This document shows positions 31,813 to 44,290 of a stretch of 64,000 bases of DNA, piece after piece; the stretch's first letter is position 1; every line of letters begins with the position of its first letter. The notes under the pieces are model-generated. The model did no database searches and was not told the DNA's origin. It saw only the letters and a list, made by a program, of their open reading frames with translations. The stretch comes from Cepaea nemoralis. Lineage: Eukaryota; Mollusca; Gastropoda; Stylommatophora; Helicidae. Made by a program: the position numbers and the translations under genes. The stretch covers positions 164,501 to 228,500 of the forward strand of contig JACEFZ010015062.1 in the NCBI GenBank assembly GCA_014155875.1, given 5' to 3'.

Positions 31813-31894
31813 CTGTACGGAATAAAGGAGGAGTTTAAAAAGACTTCACATCGCGAGAAGTCTCTCCGTGAAAACACGAAAGAATGAACGCAAG

Positions 31895-33195
31895 ATTGAT
31901 TGATTGATTGATTTATTGATTTATTGATTGATTGACTGATTGGTCTTTATTTTAGAAGGGTTACAAATTGGGCACGTAGACCCGTCTTACATTCGGCCCT
32001 TCCAATCACCCATCTTTCGTTCATCAATAGTGCATGATGCATTTACATAGGAAAACAACATTGTCAAATGAATGTTGTAAACATAAACAATGCATATTAC
32101 CATGTTATTATCATGTTATGAGATATATCCCCACCCACCATACATCCACCACAAATCTCCCCCCCCCCCCCCCCAACCACGCACACACACCCCAGGCACG
32201 CATATATGTCCCCCACGCACACACCGACAAACTAAACACATCTTCCCTACCACCCACACACCCCCACCGCACAAACATCCCCAACCACACACATCCCCAC
32301 CCATCCAACAACACACACACACTCACCCACCTACACATCCTCCACCCACCCACCCAGCCATATACCCCCAACCACTCAGCCAAACACACATCCCCACCCA
32401 CACATTCTCCCACCCACACACACAAACACAACCCCTGCCAACCCACACATCATGCACCCACTAACACACACCGCCGCCTACACTTCCGCCACTACACAAT
32501 CTCCCCCCACCCACATATATCACCCACCCACATAAATCTCCCCAACCACACATACCCCACACCCATCCCCATCCCACACACACTCACCCACCCACACATC
32601 CTCCAAACATCCTCCACCCATTCACCTAGACAGTCCCAATCACCCATCCCCCATCAACTCATCCCTCAACCACACATCCCCCATCCCCACACACCCTACT
32701 AACCCACACATACACCACACACACACATCCCCCACCCATACACACATAATCCACCACGTATCCATCCTTCAGCCACTCACACCCACACATCCCCCACCAA
32801 CCCATCAACACATATATACCCCACCTAACCACCCACACTCACACACCCCAACCACCCAGCTAAACACACACACCCCACCCTCACACATCCCTCACCCACT
32901 CGCACATCTCACACCCAACCACACATCACCCACCCACACACATCCCTCACGTACACAATCTCACCTCCCACACACCCTACACATATGCGCACCCCACCCA
33001 CACACACATCACCACACACACACATCCCCCACCCACACATCCCTCACCCACACACACACATTTACCCACACAACCCCCCCCACCCACCCACACTTCCCGA
33101 AACCTACAAACACCCTCACCGCCCACACATACATCCTCCACCCAACCCACACTCCCCCCCCCCCACACACACACACATCCCCACATCCATCCCCC
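31895..33195 (-). mobile_element. Retroposon with long G-rich minisatellite, copy 2 (clear boundaries)
   Basis: Flanked by ACGCAAG (31,888-31,894 and 33,196-33,202); copy A has the empty site near 1,725-1,740. On the minus strand it runs from a (TGGGGGATGTGTGG)-type array through the unique 3' part (GGAAGGGCCGAATGTAAGAC) to a (GATT)n tail at the left. Same family as 13,680-14,945. Confidence 0.8.
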
Positions 33196-33231
33196 ACGCA
33201 AGAAGAACAAGAACGAGTAACGTATACTGAC

Positions 33232-33358
33232 CTGCAGAAGTTATCTCTGTCGGAGTTTCCCATGTCACCTAGGCCATGTGTGCACACATCCTTCTGTTTG
33301 TCTGCACAATTCTTCAAGTCGGAGGTCTCTAAGAGCTGAACGATGCGTTGTACGTCGG
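33232..33358 (-). CDS. Candidate exon, Cys-containing domain, gene copy B (127 nt)
   Basis: Partner of 1,763-1,892. Acceptor CACTGTCTCTGTCAG and donor GTCAGT are present. Reads RIVQLLETSDLKNCADKQKD then VCTHGLGDMGNSDRDNFC, one codon shorter than copy A. Confidence 0.58.
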
Positions 33359-33441
33359 CTGACAGAGACAGTGAAATTGTTACAATATAACACGTCGATG
33401 TCTCCTTCCATATGTGAATATGTACTTGCCTGTTGTTGCAA

Positions 33442-33685
33442 GCTCCGTAGTGAAGGCGGTGCAGACGCAGTTCGTAATCCCACTTACGTCGTTCAAAACA
33501 CAGCTGCCGGCGATTTGCCAGTAGATCGCCTTGTGTTGGGTTTTTATAACATGGTATGGGTGCCGGTTGTTCAGAAAGCAATGGCAAACTACTTAACATA
33601 AACTTGCCCAGGAATCACGAACATCTAATACATGCTGGGTTTTACTTCTACGTCCTGTAAAGGATATGCATTTATCTTTAACTAA
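33442..33685 (+). mobile_element. SINE, family 3 (full insertion)
   Basis: Flanked by a 12-bp duplication CTGTTGTTGCAA (33,430-33,441 and 33,686-33,697); copy A has a single copy at 1,964-1,975. The head has GACGTTCAA-like B-box sequence (ACTTACGTCGTTCAAAAC), then CGCCTTGTGTTGGGTTTTT and the body shared with family 2 (CAGAAAGCAATGGCAAACTA). Confidence 0.88.
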
Positions 33686-33929
33686 CTGTTGTTGCAACAT
33701 GAATGTCTGTGACCATCTTGGTCCCCACAATCAACTATACAATTTCTAAAGAAATCAGACGCATGCTGGCTGTGGTAATGCAAATATTAAACAGAATTAC
33801 AAATTTATGACTGACACAATCAAATATACCCATGATCACAAAACGACAGGTAATAAATAGCATATTACACTAACCCCATGTCACCAGTATCAAACTTTGA
33901 CATTATCCGAATCACACTTACTCAAAATG

Positions 33930-34930
33930 TAATCCTACGAGATGAAATGCTTGAGAAGAGCTGCCAACTTAACTATCCGAGACCGAGTAATAAATGATGT
34001 TATCAAACAGACATTGAGATCAGTGTCTTTACCACATATATTGAAAGGAAGAACATCAAATGGTTCGGCCATCTCGTTAGAATGCAACACCATCAACCTC
34101 CAGGACTGGCGCTACATCAAAGCTTATCTGAAAACGTGCATCTTTCTTTTAACAATACATGGATGTGAGCATTGGATCATTTCGCAAGCACTAAAGACAA
34201 CGATTGGATCTAAAGAATTCACAATTTACAGAAAAATTATCAGAATATCGTGGGCCAAGAAAAAGAAAACTCTGACATTCTACAAGACATCAACATTATA
34301 ACAACTGAAGAAACACTGAGAATCTACAAGATGTCATCATGGAAGACAACTAAATAAAGCTCTGACATTCTACGAGATGTCATCATGGACGACAACTAAA
34401 TAAAACTCTGACATTCTACTAAATTGTGTACATGGAAGACAACTAAATAAAACTCTGACATTCTACGAGATGTCATCATGGAAGACAACTAAATAAAACT
34501 CTGACATTCTACAAGATGTCATCATGGAAGACAACTAAATAAAGCTCTGACATTCTAAGAGATATCATCATGGAAGACAACTAAATAAAACTCTGACATT
34601 CTACAAGATGTCATCATGGAAGACAACTAAATAAAGCTCTGACATTCTAAGAGATATCATCATGGAAGACAACTAAATAAAACTCTGACATTCTACGACA
34701 TGTGGACATGAAGAAGAAGCAGGGGTTGGCCAGCAGGAAGATGGACCCATGATATCAAAGAGACCTGGGGCCTAAGGGTGGTAGGAGAGTCCTGTCCTGG
34801 GTGTAGGGAGGAGAGTGAAGTAGAGACCTGGGGCCTGAGGTGGTTGGAGAGTCCTGTCCGGGGTGTAGGGAGGAGAGTGAAGTTCCGGAAAGGACCTGCT
34901 TCATGATGATGTTGCAAGAAGAGTGATGAC
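33930..34930 (+). mobile_element. LINE reverse transcriptase C-terminal relic with minisatellite (copy B)
   Basis: A 119-codon frame (33,942-34,301) reads CLRRAANLTIRDRVINDVIK, then HGCEHWIISQALKTT and YRKIIRISWAKKK, followed by about eight 46-bp repeats (34,290-34,690) and a degraded C-terminus. Partner of 2,590-3,530. Confidence 0.7.
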
Positions 34931-34989
34931 TGACTTCACATACACCCGATAAGACTGATGAAGCAGATAACAATCGATGAGACAAATAA

Positions 34990-35880
34990 GATCAATGAGA
35001 CAAATGGAGCAAATACAGATATAGCAATAGTGACCGTGAGACAGTTGTAACAAGAGTGACGGATGAGACAGATGTGGCAGTAGTGACGTATGTGACAGGA
35101 GTGACAGGTGAGCCACATGTGACAGGAATGACGGGTGAGATAGATATGACAAGAGTGATTGATGAGATACATGTGAGAAGAGTGATGAATTAGACAGATG
35201 TGACAGGAGTGACGCTTGTGACGTATTAGTCAGATGTGACAGGAGCGATTGATGAGATATATGTGAGAAGAGTGATGAATTAGACAGATGTGACAAGAGT
35301 GAAGGATGTGATAGATGTTGCAGGAGTGATGTGTGATGCAGATATGACAGGAGTGACGGATGAGACAGAATTGACAGGAGTGATGGATGAGACAGATGTG
35401 ACAGGGTGACGAATGAGACAGATGTGACAGGGGTGACGGATCAGAAAGATATTTTGCGTTCGCTGGCTATGAACTCAAGCGTAGTCCATACACACTACTT
35501 CTAGCAGTGCTGAACTGAATTATGCGTGTGGATTAGTTTTTCCCTTTAACAGTGTCCCTCACCATCAGGCGAACCCACTCCGACTTCAGAGTTACTTGTA
35601 ATTTACGTCCCCAAGTCAAGGACGAGAGGTCAACATTTTAATCCAACTGTCAAGTGTAAGGGTTGAACCCCTAACCTCGGCATCAGCACACCGGATGTTT
35701 GAGAACACGCATTCTTATCCATTCGGTCATGCTGACCTACTGAGAAAGACGTGACAGGAGTGATGGATGAAACAGATGTGACAGGGGTCATGGATGAGAC
35801 ACATGTGACAGGAGTGATGGATGAGATAGATGTGAAAGGAGTGACGTGAGAGACAGACGTCTATTTTGAAAAAAAATAAA
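34990..35880. repeat. 27-bp minisatellite, copy B
   Basis: Partner of 3,540-4,515, interrupted by a SINE at 35,450-35,742; repeats resume on both sides. Confidence 0.9.
35450..35742 (-). mobile_element. tRNA-derived SINE, family 4, inside a minisatellite
   Basis: Flanked by AGAAAGA (35,443-35,449 and 35,743-35,749). Minus strand has A-box-like TGACCGAATGGATAAGAATG and B-box GGTTCAACCC, followed by a body with TGGGTTCGCCTGATGGTGAG. It is absent from the array in copy A. Confidence 0.8.
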
Positions 35881-36369
35881 TAAATATGGCCTACTCTCCA
35901 AATCGACCCAGCCTACGGCGGGTACCACTAAATATAATGTAAAGCAAAGGCGACCACTGTCCCAGTGACCACCCACCCACCGAGGGCTGATGTGTCCATA
36001 ACACACGTGAGGCTGGCACCATGTACCCAGTAGACTTCAAGCGGGTCAAACAGCGCGTTGTCTGACATTGCTTGTCCTGGTTGAACTTAGATCAGAAACA
36101 TTCAACATTTCTTGGCTCGTGTTGTATTTAAGTCTTTCTGAGTATCAGACAATCTGTTGTATTTGTAGTAATGCCATTGTCGCTTCTCTGCTACCTCTAG
36201 AATGTCCAGTAGAATAAAAGCTTGCGGTGTTTGAAATTTGGAGACGCATTTTATAGGAACCGAACACAGGACATTAATGACACAATGTGTAAGGAGGTGA
36301 GAGAGTTGCTTCCGTAATAATGGTCACTTTGCTAGCCGAGACATCAGCAAGACAAGCTGGGAGTTCCGA

Positions 36370-37292
36370 AAGTAACAGATGTGTCTAGAGTTTGAAAGTA
36401 ACACATTATATTTGTTGAGTTTGCAAGTAACACATTATGCTTATAGAGTGTGAAAGTAACGCATTATGTTTGTAGAGTTTGAAAGTAACACATTATGTTT
36501 GTAGGGTTTGAAAGTAAAACATTATGTTTGGAGGTTCTTAAAGTAACACATTATGTTTTGGGGTTCTGAAAGTAACACATTATGTTTTGGGGGTCTGAAG
36601 GTAACACATTATTTATTGGGTTTGTGAAAGTAAGACATTATGTTTTGAGGGTTCTGAAAGTAACAGATTATGTTTCGGGGTTCTGAAAGTAACAAATTTT
36701 GTTTAGAGGTTCTGAAAGTAACACATTATGTTTGGGGGGTTCTGAATGTAACACATTATATTTGGAGGTTCTTAAGAAGAAGAAGAAAGTACAACATTAT
36801 GTTTGGAGGTTCTGAAAGTAAAACATTATGTTTGGAGATTCTAAAAGTAAAACATTATGTTTGGAGATTCTGGAAGTAACACATTATTGTTGAGGGTTTT
36901 GAAAGTTACACATTATGTTTTGGGGTTACGAAAGTAACGCATTATGTTTTGGGGCTTTGAAAGTAACACATTATGTTTTGGGGTTATGAAAGTAACACAC
37001 GATGTTTGGGGGTTCTGGAAGTAAATAATTAATGTTTTGGGTTCTGAAAGTAACACATTATATTTTGGATTCTGAAAGTAACATATGTTTTGGAGTTCTA
37101 AAAGTACACATTATGTTTGGAGGTTCTGACAGTAACACATTATTTTTGGAGGTTCTGAAAGTAACACATTATGTTTGGAGGTTCTGAAAGTACAAACACG
37201 TATGGCATTGGAAGTATTAAAAATAATAAATTGAATTTGGAGCTTCTTAACGTAATAAGTTATATCTTTGGAGGTTCTAAAAGTAACATATT
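36370..37292. repeat. 29-bp minisatellite, copy B
   Basis: About 30 units of the GGAGGTTCTGAAAGTAACACATTATGTTT type; the last unit contains the target of the large composite insertion. Confidence 0.93.
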
Positions 37293-38365
37293 CTTCTTCT
37301 TTTCGTTCATCCGGAGTGTTTTTTCAGATGTGATTGCGGTGTGTCTGTTATGCGCCCTAGGGCCGAAACCCGTAGGCCAACACATCGACTTTAGCGTGCT
37401 TTTTTTGACCAGGTAGCATTCCTGGGAGACTCTCACTTTTGTGGTGCCATCTGCAACCATGCTGGCCAAGGTTGAACGGTCGAAGACAACGGTCATCCCT
37501 CAAAGGAAGGCAGGGACAGTCCATAGCATTTTCCGCCATCCAAGGTTGCTTCCATAGTTGCAGGGCCGACACATAACGCCCTGGATCTGGGCTCACCGAG
37601 GGAGATCGTCACATCCTGCTCATGGCTGCTTTAAATCCTCACTTCAATATATTGGTCATTTCGTTTCCCCGGGTCATTCCCGCACAAACCAGACAGGTTT
37701 GCAGACGGCATCCACTCAGCGAGTTTTCGGACATGTGCTTTTCGTTGCCCCCATCAGAGCTTTTCCAGGCACAACAGACATTCGGAAAACTACCCAGTCA
37801 GAGCTGTTCCGAACAAGAGCGGCATTCGGAAACTAGGTAGTCAGAGCTGTTCCTAGCACGAGAGACATTCGGACGAGACATTTCACTCGGTCGTAATTGC
37901 GTAGTGTCAATTTTTAGTTTGCCACCCGTAGGACGACACTTCCGGCTTCAGCGGGCATTTTTTAATGAGGTTAACCTTCCTCTGGTTTCGAGGCACGTTG
38001 GACTGTTGTGATGTCGCTAACATCTCAGCTGGTCAAGACAGAACGATGAACGACATCGTGGTCGGCCCTCAAGGGAAGGCAGGGGCAGACAATGAGCATT
38101 CCCTCGCTATCCAAGGGGGCTTCCATAATTGCAGAGCCGGCACATATTGCTCTGTGACTGGGCTCACCCGAGGAGTTGCCACGTCCTGCTCATGGCTGCT
38201 TTAGTTCCTCACTTCCATGTGTTGGGCAACTCGTTTGCCACTGATCGCTCAAGCACACACCAGGGACGGTCAGACTGCAAGCGACACCCACTCGGTAAGC
38301 TTTTGCTTTTGACTTCGGACCACGCAATAGGTTCGCTCGCCGTGCGTTCCATTTTGCGTCATTGA

Positions 38366-38371
38366 GACGTT
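38366..38371. repeat. 6-bp target-site duplication, left (GACGTT)
   Basis: Directly precedes the AGTAGTTAG terminus; its partner is 51,641-51,646. Confidence 0.9.
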
Positions 38372-38797
38372 AGTAGTTAGAAAGGCGCAAATCGGTTATG
38401 ATTTGCCGGAGCCTCCGGCAATTGACCTTGACCTCGGCTGATTTTCACTCCCCCTCGGTCATGTAGTTGGGTGGGTAAGGGGTGTTATTTAACTCTTATA
38501 TTTTGGGTTGTATAGTAAAAAATGTGTGTACCACACAATCAACATGAAGCACCCTCTTGGAGTGATCAACAAGAAAAATCATTCATACCACTAAAAAACC
38601 AAAGAGTTCGTTTTCATAACTTTTTATTTTTCATCAAATTTTCAATAATGTGTAGAAGAGTCAAACCATTTTTATTGACAAAGTACATTCATTTTTATTG
38701 GTCGGGACAAAGGTGACAGTGAGTCTTTTATATAGACATTTCACACATATGACCACTTTAATAGAACATATAGACACCAAACAGTAGAAAACATATA
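38372..38797 (+). repeat. Left terminal inverted repeat
   Basis: 426 bp. Aligns to the reverse complement of 51,208-51,640 with about 15 differences by eye. Its inner end corresponds to the 3' untranslated region of the polymerase gene. Contains a palindrome at 38,403-38,421 and, on the minus strand, a TATATAAAAG box (38,725-38,734) facing the terminus. Confidence 0.92.
38403..38421. repeat. Palindrome in left terminal repeat
   Basis: Perfect 9-bp arms TTGCCGGAG / CTCCGGCAA around one base, 31 bp from the element end. The partner at 51,591-51,609 is at the same distance from the other end. Confidence 0.92.
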
Positions 38798-39300
38798 GCG
38801 GCATTACCTAACAAGTTCATTGTTTCTGCCGTAATACTCTCAGCTGGATTTTTATCCCCTTGGCGACGGGCATTATAGACTGTTTCCCCAAATTGTTTAA
38901 AACAACTAACCGGTCGATACTCTATTGTCTGGTAGATGTGTGTAACCACCAACCCAGGGGCTAGATACCACTTTAAAAGAGGGGTGGCTAATAATATTTT
39001 CTTCCCGAAATAACTACCAATCAATGTCCGGCGTGAGGTACTCATAAATACTTCATAAATACGCCAATATCGTCCCTCGACACTTCTGTGTTCTTAAAAA
39101 ATAGGGGGCATTTCGACAAAGGACTCTTGTAAAAGCAGTCGGGGTCTCTATATCACACTCCACCAACCCGAAAAATGTATCACTTTTTACAACCTCAATT
39201 ATCTGGTTTTCACTCAACCCCAAGGAAGTTGTGTGGATTCCCGTAAGAAACGATTTAATCAACTCAATTATTGACAGATTTGTCTGTTGTACTCTGTTTT
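38798..39300 (-). pseudogene. Family B DNA polymerase relic, inverted at the left end
   Basis: Minus-strand frames (39,262-39,053 and 39,045-38,798) align to the middle of the right-hand polymerase: ENQIIEVVKSDTFFGLVECD, then RRTLIGSYFGKKILLATPLL, and up to MNLLGNAA of polymerase motif B. Over about 80 residues roughly 70% match by eye. There is a frameshift with a small deletion near 39,050. The sequence stops within motif B and jumps directly to the terminal repeat, so the palm motif C and the C-terminus are missing. It cannot be functional. Confidence 0.85.
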
Positions 39301-40570
39301 ATTAAACTTATCAACATGGTAAAATGTACCACGTTTGGTCACGCCCACCGACATGGCACACGATGACTGAAGAATTACTGCCCTACACAAAAACCCCCAT
39401 CTAATTTATTTAAAATTAATAACTAAGCTGGTAGTGTTATGTGTTTTCGTTACAAACTTGAGTCAGAAGTCTTATCGACAAACAACGTTAAATTTATACA
39501 AGAGACAATATCACAATCATAGACACATTTCAAGCGAACGAAAGAAGAAGCGACACATGATAATGATAGACCCAGAGCGGTTACCGACATGAAACATAAT
39601 GTATTCTTTTTTCGGCGTTACAAAGTGTCTATCTTCTTATCTGTGGGCGTAAGCGAAAGAGATACCAAAAAGAAAAATAGTAGACAACGGTATATTGATG
39701 AACAGCGGTTTAAAGCGTGCGAAAGAATATTAAAAAAAAAAAAAAAAAATATTACACTTTGAGGATCGAACCACTGCCACCCGAACACAAGCCAAGTGCG
39801 CTATCAACTAAGCTATTACTTCTGGTAACACTGGTCTTACAAAGCAAAGATACAACAGCAACCTTGCAAGTGTGACTGTCGGAGATGATAAAAATAAGAA
39901 TTACAGCGATAGACAAAACATATTTCTAGAACAGACATTATAAACATATTATACAAAAAATTACTCCGCTATTATGTTTAAACACCAATAAAGTATGGTT
40001 TTCAGTTGTATAAAAAGTAACATAATTTATTCGTACAACTGTGCTATACCCGCTTCCGAAAAAGTCAGATTTAGACAAAATTATTCAAATATCAGAAAAA
40101 GGAACCGTGTAATATTTAATAATACCAAGTTTTAAGTATTTTAAAAAGCAATATAGCATAATAAACCATTCTTATATATTTAAAAAAATTATCTATGTAT
40201 GCACAATCGAACAAGGCCGCGTCGTATGACGCCTTAAATGTGTAATAAAATAACTTTTTGATAGGTCAAAGTAATAAAACTTATAATCAAATGAAAGATT
40301 ATGATGTCGTTTATTTCAAAAAACAATTTTGATGGTGTTTTACGAAATATATCAAGAGATATTGATATTATAAAATCAACAGGTTGCACATTTGTGGCTA
40401 ATTTAGTTCCGTTGCGAATTTTGTCCAGAAGACGTGTTGGCAAGCTTTCTCGGATGACCGCGCACGTTAACAAAACACGGGTCACACTGCAGTGTGGTTA
40501 TTCGCCAGCCCAGACGAACACTAAGGCTCGCCTTGTAAGTGTTTTACTAACACGATAATTAGATTTAATT
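39301..40570. other. AT-rich element interior, no gene recognised
   Basis: Apart from the tRNA-like relic, only short open frames without motifs. It may hold remains of further element genes too decayed to identify. Confidence 0.4.
39756..39822 (-). mobile_element. tRNA-like SINE head or tRNA pseudogene
   Basis: A-box TAGCTTAGTTGATAGCGC (39,815-39,798) and B-box GGTTCGATCC (39,772-39,763) have tRNA spacing, followed on the minus strand by a T17 run that would end Pol III transcription. The acceptor and T stems do not pair well, so this is not a functional tRNA. Confidence 0.6.
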
Positions 40571-40612
40571 TTGATATCATCAGAATAAATCTAAATTTCG
40601 CCATGTTCTGAG

Positions 40613-42550
40613 TGAACGAATGGTTATATTTTTTCGTTTCGGTCTGTACAAAACCCACACTTCTTTATTTCTTTCGCACCACACAACACATAGCTGTCTT
40701 TGGTGTTCTGAAACCAACTTGGCTGACACTATCATCATCAAGTTCCGTGTTGTAGGCCTTCATACTGCTGTTTTTGGTGTTCTGAAATCAACTTGGCTGA
40801 CACTATCGGATTCAAGTTCCGTGTTGTAGGCCTTCATACTGCTGTCTTTGGTGTTCTGAAATCAACTTGGCTGACACTATCATCATCAAATGATGTAGGC
40901 CTTCATGACGCTGTCTTTGGTGTTCTGAAAGCGACTTTGCTGACATAAAACTACCATAATTTCTAATTGGTATGTTACTGAGATAACAGTTGTCACGATG
41001 TTCATGCGGCTCTTACATGATCGAAGAAAGTTGTTTCTTTTCTAGTTGTTACACAGGAAATTCACCTTACAAACCAGCTGCTTCTAATTTTTTTTTTGTT
41101 ACAACATTCACTCCCACACACCTAAACTATTTACCACTCTCTTACTTTTTCATTTTCTAAAATTTTGTTTGTCCTGTACATTAATCTCTTGTACATCATC
41201 CATCTGATAATTACCCCTAGATAATTTATCTACTTGGTTAAGAATGTTTCTGTCACATTTGGTGTCACCACTGTTGGTATCCCCGGTTACACTTTTTCTT
41301 CGTAAGTAACGTGCTCACTGTGAGAATCAGCACTGGTTCATACTTATGATGTGAGCCGGTCGCTCAATGGCAAACTACTGATCGTAATCTTGTCTAGAAA
41401 TCAGCTGAAAGCTGTTGACAGCGATGTCCTGTAAAACATTTACTTTCTTTTGATACCATTATTAATATTTTCTTGATAGAGCACTCCATATTACTACAAT
41501 GTCCAACAATTATAGATCTGTTGCATTATCTATCCCCCAAAAACTGTGTCTTTATATCTTCCGAATTGTATTTGTGACCTGTCTGGTTTCTCATATAAAT
41601 TCCCCAAGGCACGAGCCCACGCGAGCACAGGAAAAGGCGGGCTCACACGGGCCAAGGTCTGGTTTCACTTGCTCTCTTTTCGTTTTTACTTGTTACTCCT
41701 TTTCAAAGGAATGTAGCACAAAAGTCATCTACACAAGGCTTTTAACACACATGTGAATGTTATCACGTTGATAAGGCTGTGTACGGCAAATTAGCTATGT
41801 TTGAAAAGCTACAAATTGGTGGGGGAAGAAAAAACATATTGGATCTGTCATATGGATTGATAATGAAATAGGCCAATTAAAAGGGGTGTGTAATGTTTTT
41901 CCCCTTGTACACCAGAATTATATGAAAAGATTATTGCGGGACATCAATAGATAGGCAGTCTTGATTGTAGACAAGGAACAGAACCTGCAACAATTAATAG
42001 ACGTGAACAACTAGGATTAGCATTAAAAAGACACAGATTATTAGGAAAACACCACAAGTAAATAGGAAAACAAGTACAATTATCTCGGAACAGTTCTGAG
42101 GGGCAATGGTTTGAAGAGATTACAAGAATCGCCACGGCGAATGTAGCCTTTAGCAAGACGAAACTGACCAAAAAGATAGCAATTAGAAAAAGAAAGGGTT
42201 GAAGTGCTTCATACTTTTGTATCGATGTGTGGACCAGGCTGAAAAACATCTGATGGAAAGGTGGAGAAAAGATACCACGGGCAGAAAATAATCTACAAGA
42301 AACAAAATGAAAATCGTAAATAGATTATAGAAATAAAAGGTAGACAAAATTTGTTGGGTATTTTATGAGACATAAACATGGTAACAACTGGCAAGATCGA
42401 GAGGAACAGACCTAGAAGTAAATACCTGGATGGGTTGGTCACTGGGGTATGGTCGAGACAGATCCACGACTCTAGTGATCGAGTGAAATGGTAGAACATG
42501 ACCGCTTAGTGACATGAGGGGTGAATAGATGTGTAACCACATGATAATCA
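40613..42550 (+). mobile_element. Probable LINE insertion inside the element
   Basis: A 37-bp segment (ATCATCAGAATAAATCTAAA ... TTCTGAG) occurs at 40,576-40,612 and, diverged, at 42,554-42,590, suggesting an insertion or local duplication between them. The interval includes four 74-bp repeats (40,690-40,945), a SINE family 2/3 body relic (41,349-41,440) and, at 42,060-42,530, a LINE polymerase and 3' end (FEEITRIATANVAFSKTK, then IERNRPRSKYLDG). Confidence 0.5.
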
Positions 42551-42689
42551 GAATGATGTCATCAGAATAAATCTAAAATTCACCATATTCTGAGCACAAA
42601 GATTGAAAAGTAAGAAGGTAATGTGAGGGGACACTTCGGGCCGTGTGTTTGTTGTTTCATTTATCTGTTAATGGTTTGTATCAGTGTTT

Positions 42690-43445
42690 GCGCGTATGAC
42701 TAAAAACGTGTCTTTTTATCTGTCTGTATGTCTGGTTGTCTGTATCTGGTTATTTGTCGGTGGGTTTCTCTATATGGCTATACTGGTATCTATGAGTGGG
42801 TGTCCATCTATCTGTCTGTGTGTCTATCTATATGTCTGGCTGTCTTTTTATCTGTCTGTATGTCTGGTTGTCTGTATCTGGTTATTTGTCTGTGGGTTGT
42901 GTCTCTATGTAGGATATACTGGTGTCTATGACTGAGTGTCCATCTATCTGTCTGTGATGTCTATCTATATGTCTTTTTATCTGTCTATATGTCTGGTTGT
43001 CTGTATCTGGTTATTTGTCGGTGGGTGTCTCTATATGGCTATACTGGTGTCTATGACTGCGTGTCCATCTATCTGTCTGTGAGTCTATCTATATGTCTTT
43101 TTATCTGTCTGTATGTCTGGTTGTCTGTATCTGCTTATTTGTCGTCGGGTTTCTCTATGTGGGTATACTGGTGTCTATGACTGAGTGTCCATCTATCTGT
43201 CTGTGTGTCTATCTATATGTCTGGCTGTCTTTTTATCTGTCTGGTTGTCTGTATCTGGTTATTTGTCGGTGGGTTTCTCTATATGGATATACTGGTGTCT
43301 ATGACTGCGTGTCCATCTATCTGTCTGTGAGTCTATCTATATGTCTTTTTATCTGTCTATATGTCTGACTGTGTGTATCTGCTTATTTGTCGTCGGGTTT
43401 CTCTATGTGGGTATACTGGTATATATGACTGCGTGTCCGCCTGTG
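42690..43445. repeat. TCTG/TCTA-rich repeat with higher-order unit
   Basis: Blocks of about 120-190 bases containing GTCTGGTTGTCTGTATCTGG, TTATTTGTCGGTGGGT and ACTGGTGTCTATGACTG recur four or five times. Stop-free frames across it are artefacts. Confidence 0.88.
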
Positions 43446-43739
43446 TTGTTGTTGTTGTTGTTGGTCACTCTAAGACCTCTAATGTTAGCACAACGATCAG
43501 ACAGCCTATAAAGAACTCACAATGAGAGTGTGTATGACTGATTGTGTGTGATATTCTGAGAGATTGGCCTAAAATTTACTTGTGTATGGTAGTCCCGATT
43601 ACAGGGTATCCTTCTTTCTTCTATGGAGCACTTTTGGGTGGCGTACCTGAATCATGGTTATGTGAAGCCATGGAAGCATGTGGATGAAGTGTAACAACAT
43701 ATTGTTGTTGGTCTGGACCGATAGATCATCAGTATGGTC

Positions 43740-44290
43740 ACAGATTAAAATAGTCACTGTCCAGAAGGAAAGTAATGTGCTTTCGGCAAAGCCAAGAACC
43801 CCATAACAACCAGGTGGTGGAAACTTTCGAATATCTTGATTACCAACAGTGACACAATGAAAGAAATTAATCGATTATCAATTGCTCTTCAAAGACAACT
43901 TAATAGAGTGGGACAGATAGAACTACAGACAATTATGTTTTTAAGAGTATTCAACTTACGCCTGTGAGACACTAAACACGTCATAAAGGCACTTGAATAT
44001 AAAATGTAATAGAGGGGTTCTAAGAATATCTTACTTTACTTCAAGAATATTGAAGATGGTTTTTTAAAGACAAGCAAAGAAAATTGGTATATTTGGTCAC
44101 TTGAAACGTCATGAAAGTTTGGAGAGAACAATAATGGTGTATGTCTTGGAAGATCTAAAGAAGATGATCTCCAGTTGGTTGTAATGGACATCTTGTTTGT
44201 GATCAAGAATTTTTTTTTTTTGGATGGGTTTTTATGGGAATGAGATTCGGCAAAGGACATGCTACTGAATGGTAGTAGTAAGGTATGTGT
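43740..44290 (+). mobile_element. LINE reverse transcriptase relic
   Basis: Fragments such as VETFEYLDYQQ, KDKQRKLVYLVT and a YGCETW-equivalent region decayed to ..RLACET.. match the post-palm region of an RTE-like LINE, with many stops. Confidence 0.55.

Noticed and set aside
38758..39262. Second working polymerase gene at the left end
   Set aside because: Frameshifted, and truncated within motif B; lacks motif C and the C-terminus.
39756..39822. Functional tRNA gene
   Set aside because: A and B boxes are well placed, but the acceptor and T stems do not pair.
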